Assembly (NCBI GenBank): GCA_963811055.1
Contig: CAWEPQ010000019.1
Span: 558,001-622,000 of the forward strand
Reading direction: 5' to 3'
DNA: 64,000 bases
Source: JACVRW01 sp963811055
GTDB taxonomy: Bacteria; Actinomycetota; Thermoleophilia; Solirubrobacterales; Thermoleophilaceae
Shown here: positions 15,921 to 22,176 of the stretch, in pieces
How positions within the stretch are numbered: position 1 is the stretch's first letter
Layout: every line of letters starts with the position of its first letter
The notes under the pieces: model-generated
What the model was told of the DNA's origin: nothing
Database searches by the model: none
Seen by the model: only the letters and a program-made list of their open reading frames with translations
Made by a program: the position numbers and the translations under genes

Positions 15921-16525
15921 ATCCCGAGAAGCGCCACGAGCGCGAACACGATCGCGGCGATCACCAGCAGAGCCGACATCGCGATCAGCGCCCCGACTCC
16001 CACGGCGACCACGCTCGCCAGCGGGTCAGGGCTCGCCGGCTCCGCGGGCGCGGCCGGCTCCACCAGCGTCAGCTCTGCCGGCTCGGCGTCCGCCGGCGCG
16101 CGGCCGAACGCGGCCACCAGGCCGTTCTGGGCCTGGATCAGCCGGCGCTCGTGCTCGACGCAGCGCGGGCAGTTGCGGAGATGGACGTCCAGCCGAGCGG
16201 TGCCGGCCGCGTCGAGGGCGGAGTCGAGGCGGTCGGACACGAGCGCCTCGGCCTGCCGGCACCAGCCGCTGCCCTCGAGCGGGCGCACCGAGCGCCGCAG
16301 GGCGGTGCGCGCCAGGGCAAGCGAACGAGCCAATTCCTCGTCCGGGAGCTCGAGCTCGGCGGCCGCGGCGGGCCGGTCCTGACCCACCAGCACCACGAGG
16401 GCTAGCGCCCGCGCGGGAGTGGGCTCGAGGTCCGGAAGCAGCGCTGTGACTTGAGCCACCGCGCGGTTCGGATCGACCGGACCGGCCGGAATAAGGGGCA
16501 CCGGGCGCAGCGGCGCGAACTCCAC
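15917..16525 (-). CDS. Membrane-anchored zinc-finger (anti-sigma-like) protein with sigma4-like N-terminus
   Basis: A 202-residue protein in three parts. Residues about 35-80 (ARALALVVLVGQDRPAAAAELELPDEELARSLALARTALRR) resemble the region 4 helix-turn-helix of ECF sigma factors. Then comes a zf-HC2-type zinc finger (CRQAEALVSDRLDSALD...HLRNCPRC). Two adjacent C-terminal hydrophobic stretches end the protein (PLASVVAVGVGALIAMSALLVIAAIVFALVALLGI). Zf-HC2 membrane proteins are usually anti-sigma factors; here both modules share one chain and no separate sigma gene lies nearby. GTG 16525 is fixed by TATGCT 6 nt upstream. Confidence 0.7.
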   Translation of the reverse strand: MEFAPLRPVPLIPAGPVDPNRAVAQVTALLPDLEPTPARALALVVLVGQDRPAAAAELELPDEELARSLALARTALRRSVRPLEGSGWCRQAEALVSDRLDSALDAAGTARLDVHLRNCPRCVEHERRLIQAQNGLVAAFGRAPADAEPAELTLVEPAAPAEPASPDPLASVVAVGVGALIAMSALLVIAAIVFALVALLGI

Positions 16526-16531
16526 ATCCGA

Positions 16532-16537
16532 AGCATA
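16532..16537 (-). promoter_or_regulatory. -10 element TATGCT, leaderless
   Basis: TATGCT on the minus strand ends 6 nt before GTG 16525. A plus-strand TAGTCT at 16546-16551 is a candidate -10 for the divergent sulfurtransferase, whose mRNA would then have a leader of about 45 nt. Confidence 0.55.
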
Positions 16538-16603
16538 CGGCGCCTAGTAGTCTGAACCCTAATTACCTGAATCTCGAGCGAATACAAGGAAATGGAGGAG
16601 CCC

Positions 16604-17446
16604 GTGTCTGGCTACGCCAACGACGTTCTCGTCGACACGCAGTGGGTTGAGGATCACCTGAGCGACGACTCGATCCGGATCGTCGAAGTCGACGAGAACC
16701 CCGCGCTGTATGCGGAGGCGCACATCCCCGGCGCGATCGGCTTCGACTGGAAGAAGGACCTCCAGGACCAGGTCAAGCGCGACTTCCTGGGGCCGGCCGA
16801 GTTCGGCGAGCTGTTCGGCAGCCGCGGGATCTCGAACGACCACACCATCGTCCTCTACGGCGATCGCAACAACTGGTTCGCCGCGTACACCTTCTGGTAC
16901 CTCAAGTACTACGGCCACGACAACGTGAAGCTCGTCAACGGCCCGCGCGAGAAGTGGATCGCCGAGGGGCGGCCCACCACCTCGGACCGGCCGAGCTATG
17001 AGCCGCAGACGTTCACCGCGGCCGAGGGCGACCAGTCGATCCGCGCCTACCGCGACGAGGTGAGCGAGGCGCTCGACAAGGGCACGAGCCTCGTGGACGT
17101 GCGCTCGCCGCAGGAGTTCTCCGGCGAGCTGATCGCCATGGCCGGGTACGAGCAGGAGGGCGCGCAGCGCTCCGGGCACATCCCGGGCGCGGCGTCGGTG
17201 CCGTGGGCCCAGTCGGTGCAGGAGGACGGCACCTTCAAGTCGGCCGACGACCTGCGCGAGCTCTACAAGTCCAAGGGAGTCATCGGCGACGGGCCCGTGA
17301 TCGCCTACTGCCGGATCGGCGAGCGTTCGGCCCACACCTGGTTCGTGCTCCACGAGCTGCTCGGTGAAGGCGACGTCAAGAACTACGACGGCTCCTGGAC
17401 CGAGTGGGGCAACATGGTCGGCGTTCCGATCGAAAAGGACGTCTAG
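16604..17446 (+). CDS. Thiosulfate/3-mercaptopyruvate sulfurtransferase (tandem rhodanese)
   Basis: A 280-residue two-domain rhodanese that moves sulfane sulfur from thiosulfate or mercaptopyruvate to a thiophilic acceptor. Both domains carry the HIPGA signature (AHIPGAIGFDW and GHIPGAASVPW). The active-site loop with catalytic Cys is in domain 2 (AYCRIGERS); the equivalent loop of domain 1 (LYGDRNNW) lacks Cys, as is normal. CRIGERS fits actinobacterial thiosulfate sulfurtransferases. I chose GTG 16604 over ATG 16592 because GGAGG sits 5 nt before it and proteins of the family begin near MSGYA. Confidence 0.92.
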   Translation: MSGYANDVLVDTQWVEDHLSDDSIRIVEVDENPALYAEAHIPGAIGFDWKKDLQDQVKRDFLGPAEFGELFGSRGISNDHTIVLYGDRNNWFAAYTFWYLKYYGHDNVKLVNGPREKWIAEGRPTTSDRPSYEPQTFTAAEGDQSIRAYRDEVSEALDKGTSLVDVRSPQEFSGELIAMAGYEQEGAQRSGHIPGAASVPWAQSVQEDGTFKSADDLRELYKSKGVIGDGPVIAYCRIGERSAHTWFVLHELLGEGDVKNYDGSWTEWGNMVGVPIEKDV

Positions 17447-17450
17447 ACCC

Positions 17451-18017
17451 TCAGAGGAGCGGAGCTACCCGTTCGAGGAGCGACTGCACGATCCGTGCGG
17501 TCGCTCCCCAGACGAGGTGCCCGTCCACCGTGTAGGTGGGGGTCCTGAACGGCACGCCCTTGCGCACCAGCCGCTTCATCTCGTGCCCGCTTACGAGGTC
17601 GGCGAGGCTGAGCTCGAGCACGCGCGCCACCTCGGTCTCCTGAGGGCGCCAGGCCGGCCCGTCGGCCACGAGGCCCACGAAGGCGTGCACGCGATAGCCG
17701 GTCACGAAGGTCCCCACCGGAGGTAACGCCCCCACCAGCTCCACCCGCTCGCGGTAGAGGCCGATCTCCTCCTCGGCCTCCCTCAGCGCCGTCTCGCGCA
17801 GGTCCTCGTCGGGCTCGTCCTGGCGGCCGCCGGGAAACGAGATCTCGCCGGCATGGCGGCGCATATCCGCGCGGCGCTCCGTGAACACGGCCACCAGCCC
17901 GGACGGGGTGGCCAGCAACGGTACGAGCACCGCGGCCTCGGTGGACCCGGGGGCGTCCAGCCGGGCTGCCTCCTCGGCCGTCAGGAGCAGCTCCCGGAGC
18001 GAGGGTGCCGTGGCCAC
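17451..18017 (-). CDS. CoA-pyrophosphatase-type NUDIX hydrolase
   Basis: A 188-residue NUDIX hydrolase. The NUDIX box is complete (G-x5-E-x7-REAEEEIGL) and preceded by the CoA-pyrophosphatase (UPF0035) signature RRADMRRHAGEISFPGGRQD. Such enzymes cleave CoA or oxidised CoA into 4'-phosphopantetheine and 3',5'-ADP. The frame is open about 290 nt upstream, but I choose GTG 18017 because the recognisable sequence starts there and GATAAT lies 6 nt before it. It is divergent from the GNAT gene with which it shares the -10 region. Confidence 0.88.
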   Translation of the reverse strand: MATAPSLRELLLTAEEAARLDAPGSTEAAVLVPLLATPSGLVAVFTERRADMRRHAGEISFPGGRQDEPDEDLRETALREAEEEIGLYRERVELVGALPPVGTFVTGYRVHAFVGLVADGPAWRPQETEVARVLELSLADLVSGHEMKRLVRKGVPFRTPTYTVDGHLVWGATARIVQSLLERVAPLL

Positions 18018-18022
18018 CGGCC

Positions 18023-18029
18023 TATTATC
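18023..18029. promoter_or_regulatory. Overlapping divergent -10 elements (TATTAT / GATAAT)
   Basis: On the plus strand TATTAT (18023-18028) is 9 nt before ATG 18038. On the minus strand GATAAT (18029-18024) is 6 nt before GTG 18017. The two hexamers share five base pairs, so RNA polymerase could open the same DNA for only one of the two genes at a time. Confidence 0.65.
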
Positions 18030-18037
18030 CGCGCCGG

Positions 18038-18790
18038 ATGTCGGACCAGCCCCTGTGGCAGCGCATGCACGACAGCATGTGGGTCGCCTTCCGCGCCGTT
18101 CCCGCGGCGTCGGCCGGACGTGTGCTGGAGCTCGACGGCGTCCTCGCCGGAGTGACCCCGGCGGTGCCCGAGCGCTCGCTTCCCAACTCGGTGCTCTACG
18201 AGACCGAGGACGCGCTCGCGGCCGCGCTCCCGGCCCTGGCCGGGGCCTACGAGACGGCGGGCATCCGTGCCTGGACAGTCTGGGTGCCGGAGCACCACGA
18301 GCGCGCACGCGCCGTTCTGGCCGACGCGGGCCATCACCTGGACGCCACGCCCACCGCGATGATCGCGGAGCTTGCGGATGTGGCCGGACCCGGGCCCGAC
18401 GATCCCGAGCCCGACGCCAACCCGTCGCTCGGGGACCTCGGCCGGATCAACGACCTGGCGTACGGAACGGGCGACGCCTTCCAGCGGATCCTCGGCGACG
18501 GTCCCGCGGACCCGCGCTTCAACTACATCGCACGGCATGAGGGCGAGGCCGCGGCCTCGGTGGTGAGCCAGGACCACGGCGGGGACACGAGCATCTGGTG
18601 GGTGGCCACCGTGCCGGAGGCGCGCGGCCGGGGTCTGGCCGCCGGGCTGATGCGGCGCGCGCTGGCGGACGGCCGCGCGCGGGGCAGCGAGGTGAGCACC
18701 CTCCAGGCCACCGCGGCGGGACGGCCGGTCTACGAGCGGCTCGGCTACCGCGGGTTCGGGACGATCGAGATGTGGGAGCGCCGCCGTTAG
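18038..18790 (+). CDS. GNAT-family N-acetyltransferase
   Basis: A 250-residue acetyltransferase. The C-terminal GNAT core shows WWVATVPEARGRGLAAGLMRRALADGRARG (motif A, with the RGRG-A acetyl-CoA pyrophosphate loop) and VYERLGYRGFGTIEMWER (motif B and last strand). The N-terminal 120 residues resemble a degenerate second GNAT domain, as in many 250-residue actinobacterial members. The acceptor is unknown. ATG 18038 follows TATTAT by 9 nt. The stop TAG overlaps the TAA of the convergent OsmC gene in TTAG. Confidence 0.83.
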   Translation: MSDQPLWQRMHDSMWVAFRAVPAASAGRVLELDGVLAGVTPAVPERSLPNSVLYETEDALAAALPALAGAYETAGIRAWTVWVPEHHERARAVLADAGHHLDATPTAMIAELADVAGPGPDDPEPDANPSLGDLGRINDLAYGTGDAFQRILGDGPADPRFNYIARHEGEAAASVVSQDHGGDTSIWWVATVPEARGRGLAAGLMRRALADGRARGSEVSTLQATAAGRPVYERLGYRGFGTIEMWERRR

Positions 18791-19182
18791 AGGAGCGTGA
18801 CGCGCTCGTCGAACATGACCTCGCCCTCGAGCGTGCGGTGCACCGGGCACTTGGCGGCGATCTGCATCAGGCGCTCGCGCTGTTCCTCGGGAAGCTCCTT
18901 GGGCATCTTCACGTCCATGCTGAAACGCGTGGGCGAGCCACGCTGGGCCGGCTCGTAGTTCACGTCGACCTCCATGTCGCCCACGTCCCAGCCCTTCCGG
19001 GCGGCGTACATCTCGATCGTGATGGCGGTGCAGGAGGCCAGGCTCGCGGCGAGCAGCTCCTGCGGGCTCGGCGCGCTGTCGTCCCCGCCGTTCTCACGCG
19101 GCTCGTCTGCCAGCAGCCGGTGGGTGCGGACCTTCAGGTCGTGCTTGAGCGACCCGTGTCTGCGTGTGGCGGTGGCCTTCAT
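18787..19182 (-). CDS. OsmC/Ohr-family peroxide-reducing protein
   Basis: A 131-residue OsmC-family protein, typical length. Members reduce organic hydroperoxides with two cysteines. Here they are in LLAASLASCTAITIEMYAARKGWD (first Cys on the long helix) and AAKCPVHRTLE (second), with the usual SPQELLAASLASC context. ATG 19182 overlaps the stop of the adenosyltransferase gene in ATGA, so it is translated by coupling. Pairing of a redox-stress protein with cobalamin adenosylation has no obvious metabolic logic. Confidence 0.88.
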   Translation of the reverse strand: MKATATRRHGSLKHDLKVRTHRLLADEPRENGGDDSAPSPQELLAASLASCTAITIEMYAARKGWDVGDMEVDVNYEPAQRGSPTRFSMDVKMPKELPEEQRERLMQIAAKCPVHRTLEGEVMFDERVTLL

Positions 19183-19736
19183 CCTCTCCCTTCGAAGAGC
19201 TCGGGATCCGACTCGTCGGCGAAGCGCGCCATGGCGAAGAGCGCGTCGGAGAGCCGGTTCAGGTACCTCAGGACGAGCTCGCCGTCGAGCTCGCCGGAAT
19301 CTTGGAGCAACGTGACACGGCGCTCGGCGCGGCGTACCGCCGTGCGGGCCACGTCGAGCAGGGCGGAGAGCTCGGTGCCGCCGGGGATCACGAACTTCGG
19401 GGGCAGGTCCACGCGCTCCATGTAGCGGTCGATGTCGCCTTCCAGGCGGTCGACCATCTCGGGAGTGACGCGCGAGACGCCGGCCTCGAGCCGTTCGGAG
19501 GCCTCGGGCGCCGTGGCCAGCTCGGCACCGGCCACGAACAGCTCGTTCTGGATGCGCAGGATGTCGCCGTAAAGCTCGCTGCCGCGCTCGGCGGCCGCGC
19601 GACAGACCCCGAGGGCGGAGGCGGCCTCGTCCACGGAGCCGTATGCCTCGGGACGTCCATGGTGCTTGGCCACACGGCCGCCGTACCAGAGGCCGGTCGT
19701 GCCGTCATCGCCCTTGCGCGTGTAGATCTTGACCAC
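19179..19736 (-). CDS. Cob(I)alamin adenosyltransferase, PduO type
   Basis: A 185-residue PduO-type ATP:cob(I)alamin adenosyltransferase that makes coenzyme B12. The N-terminal ATP-binding signature TRKGDDGTTGL is intact, followed by YGSVDEAASALGVCRA and the C-terminal helix with RTAVRRAERRV and LRYLNRLSDALFAMARF. Length and motifs are normal, so an active trimeric enzyme is expected. GTG 19736 is preceded by TAGCAT at 8 nt. It overlaps the OsmC gene by 4 nt. Confidence 0.93.
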   Translation of the reverse strand: MVKIYTRKGDDGTTGLWYGGRVAKHHGRPEAYGSVDEAASALGVCRAAAERGSELYGDILRIQNELFVAGAELATAPEASERLEAGVSRVTPEMVDRLEGDIDRYMERVDLPPKFVIPGGTELSALLDVARTAVRRAERRVTLLQDSGELDGELVLRYLNRLSDALFAMARFADESDPELFEGRG

Positions 19737-19744
19737 GGCGGAGC

Positions 19745-19750
19745 ATGCTA
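19745..19750 (-). promoter_or_regulatory. -10 element TAGCAT, leaderless
   Basis: TAGCAT on the minus strand is 8 nt before GTG 19736 of the adenosyltransferase gene. No riboswitch-like structure is apparent in the short space upstream. Confidence 0.5.
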
Positions 19751-19944
19751 GAGCCCGGACCCACCGGCACCCTAAACCCAGGGCTGCCGGCTCCTAATCC
19801 CAGGGCTCAAGCTCCGCTGACCCCGGGTCCAGTATGGGCAAGACCGGTGCCCGCCCCCGGTGCGCTCGGCGCCATTCGGGCTTACGTTCGCGTGACTGGT
19901 GCTCGTCAGAAGGGCGGGCGCACAACACCTTCAGGAGGTTGTCC

Positions 19945-22110
19945 ATGCGACGACTCGGGGGGCTCAGACTGAGCCTCGCGTTCCTTGCGTGTGTTCTGGG
20001 CTCGGCGCTGGCAAGCGGTCCAGCGGCAGCGCAGGGCCCGCTAGACCCGCAGACCACGAACATTCCCTACCTGGCCTGGCGCGGCGAGCAGATACGGCTC
20101 GTCAAGTGCGATCCAGCCATCGGCGAGGCAGGGGCGAGCGTGGACTGGCTGGTCGAGGAGTGGACCGGTCCGGGCCTCAAGCCCCAGATCGAGACCTCCA
20201 CGATCACGGGTTTCGAGGATTGCGTGGCAGCCGACATCGTGAGCCTCGAGCCGGGGCTCGCACGCGTGAAGCTGGTGGTGAGCGACGAGGCGGGTGCGCC
20301 CATCCTCAAGCACCAGTTCCTCGCTGTCTGGATGAGCCTGAACACCCCGTCGATCGACGAGGTGGGCGCGGCTGATCCGACCGGAGACCCGCGCCTGGGC
20401 GATCCGCCCGGTGACGGCATCTTCACCGCCGGCGACTCGAACGGTCGCATTCAGGTGTTCGTGACCGGCACGTTCCCCATCGGCGGCAGCAGCTACACGC
20501 TGCCGAATGACTGGGCGACCCTCGCCGGCTTCCTGGCCGAGGACTCGGATGCCGATCCGGACAACAACGCGGCGCGTTGGGACATCCATGACGACCTGAC
20601 CAAGTTCAGCAAGCACGTTCCCGGCTACTGCACTACCGAGGTCGATCCGACCACACCGCAGGATGCCGTGGACAACTGCAACACACCGAGCACGCACGGT
20701 GGCCCGTTCTCGCGGGTCTTCGGGGATTCCTCAGGGACTCCCTCGTACGGGCCGTTCGACCCGCTGGTGCTCAGCACGTTGCTGGGCGACGGCAATGTGA
20801 ACTCCGGCGACGCACCAATGCCGGCAGCCCGTGTGGACGTCCAGATCGCCAAGAACACCGGCGGTTCGGACATCGGCGGAGTGGGCTCGCTGGAGCCTGC
20901 GGACAAGTCGCAGGTCTACAGCCGCAACACGCTGGGCAACCCGGTTGCCCACAACTACTACGCGCCGTTCTACGGCACGTACATTCCGTCCACGTCGCGG
21001 CCGGGGCTGTCATCCGGCATCGACGGGCCGGCGCAGGGGAACAATTTCCGCGGATTCCTGGTCAACGGGTTGTACCCGTACTGGAACTTCGCGGAGGTGC
21101 TCCGCACCGAGATCGCAAGGCCGACTCAGTGCCTGCGCCGCAAGGATGAGGCTCCGGCCTACCGGCTGACGCCGGAGGGAGCTCAGAACGTGGTCGTCTA
21201 CACGGACGAGCACGGTGAGGCCCAGGTCGAGTACAACCCCGGAACCGGGGCGTACTACGACGCGGTGGGCGCGATCAAGAACGCCAATGGCGGGTGTGAC
21301 CTGGAGGACGTGGACGTCCTTGGACGGTCGGTCATCACCGCTACGGCGCGCTATCCGTACCAGGCCGTCAGCGACTCGGCGAAGCCGTCGGCGCCGCTGA
21401 ACAAGGAAGTGCGTTCGCTGTTCACCAAGACCCTGGCCAGCTACCCGAAGGGTGCGGGCGAGGCCAACTCGGTGGCGCGGATCATCGTGGCGCAGGCAAT
21501 CGACGTGGACGGCAGGCCGTTCGTGAACGAGCGCGTGTGCTTCCACGTGGGCAACCTGGCGGACGGGGCGTTCCCGTACTTCGGGACCGTGGCGCCCGGC
21601 ATCACGATCGGTGGCAGCGAGGCTCCGATCAAGGGCAACGCGGACAGCTGCTCCTACACGGACGCGAACGGAAGGGCCGCTGTCGAGGTGCTCAACAGCG
21701 ATCCGGAGTCGATCAACATAATCGCGGACTTCGACCCAGAGGGTCTACTCCGCAGCATTCACGTCGACATCCCCGGTCCGCCTGTGGTGGTGATCTCGAA
21801 CAAGCCGCCGACGGTCAAGGAGATCAAGTACGTGGATCGGCAGATCGCCGGCCCTGCGGGCAAGGACGGCAAGGACGTCATCGACCGCCAGTGGATCGCG
21901 ACGGCCCGTCTCGTCAAGAAGGGCTCGAAGGTCCGCCTCGTGGTGAAGGTCAGAAGCGACGTCGCGAAGCACGCGAAGTTGCGGACGAAGGTGCTCGGCA
22001 AGAAGGGACGCAAGCTGGGCTCCTGGACCAAGAAGGTCCGTACGAACCAGACGATCACCCTCCGGGTGTCCCGCAAGGCGCGGGCAGCCAGAGTCTCCCT
22101 GGTCCGCTAG
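19945..22110 (+). CDS. Large secreted protein with Ig-like domains, function unknown
   Basis: A 721-residue exported protein. The signal peptide covers about residues 1-30 (RLSLAFLACVLGSALASGPAAAQ). The mature part is beta-rich, with segments typical of bacterial Ig-like or invasin-like repeats (ANSVARIIVAQAIDVDGRPFVNERVCFHVGNLADG, SYTDANGRAAVEVLNSD). The C-terminal 70 residues are strongly basic (KKGSKVRLVVKVRSD, KKGRKLGSWTKK), a tail also seen on the protein at 4664. ATG 19945 has AGGAGG 4 nt before it, one of the better ribosome sites here; the open frame upstream is not used. I know no close named family. Confidence 0.72.
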   Translation: MRRLGGLRLSLAFLACVLGSALASGPAAAQGPLDPQTTNIPYLAWRGEQIRLVKCDPAIGEAGASVDWLVEEWTGPGLKPQIETSTITGFEDCVAADIVSLEPGLARVKLVVSDEAGAPILKHQFLAVWMSLNTPSIDEVGAADPTGDPRLGDPPGDGIFTAGDSNGRIQVFVTGTFPIGGSSYTLPNDWATLAGFLAEDSDADPDNNAARWDIHDDLTKFSKHVPGYCTTEVDPTTPQDAVDNCNTPSTHGGPFSRVFGDSSGTPSYGPFDPLVLSTLLGDGNVNSGDAPMPAARVDVQIAKNTGGSDIGGVGSLEPADKSQVYSRNTLGNPVAHNYYAPFYGTYIPSTSRPGLSSGIDGPAQGNNFRGFLVNGLYPYWNFAEVLRTEIARPTQCLRRKDEAPAYRLTPEGAQNVVVYTDEHGEAQVEYNPGTGAYYDAVGAIKNANGGCDLEDVDVLGRSVITATARYPYQAVSDSAKPSAPLNKEVRSLFTKTLASYPKGAGEANSVARIIVAQAIDVDGRPFVNERVCFHVGNLADGAFPYFGTVAPGITIGGSEAPIKGNADSCSYTDANGRAAVEVLNSDPESINIIADFDPEGLLRSIHVDIPGPPVVVISNKPPTVKEIKYVDRQIAGPAGKDGKDVIDRQWIATARLVKKGSKVRLVVKVRSDVAKHAKLRTKVLGKKGRKLGSWTKKVRTNQTITLRVSRKARAARVSLVR

Positions 22111-22133
22111 GGCCGAGGGTTCAGCCAGCGCTT

Positions 22134-22159
22134 CGAGGGCCCGCTCCGGCGGGCCCTCG
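22134..22159. terminator. Bidirectional terminator hairpin between convergent genes
   Basis: CGAGGGCCCGC-TCCG-GCGGGCCCTCG is a perfect 11-bp stem with a 4-nt loop, placed between the secreted-protein gene and the LuxR gene. It is followed on the plus strand by TTGCGT, a weak T-tail. Its symmetry lets it serve both strands. Confidence 0.75.
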
Positions 22160-22176
22160 TTGCGTCTGGGGCCGGT

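Noticed and set aside
17451..18308. 285-residue version of the NUDIX protein
   Set aside because: The first 97 residues are Arg/Pro shadow of the GNAT gene on the other strand; GTG 18017 with GATAAT at 6 nt is better supported.
19600..19944. Cobalamin riboswitch near the adenosyltransferase gene
   Set aside because: The gene has a -10 only 8 nt before its start and no leader, and no B12-box-like sequence is visible on either strand.
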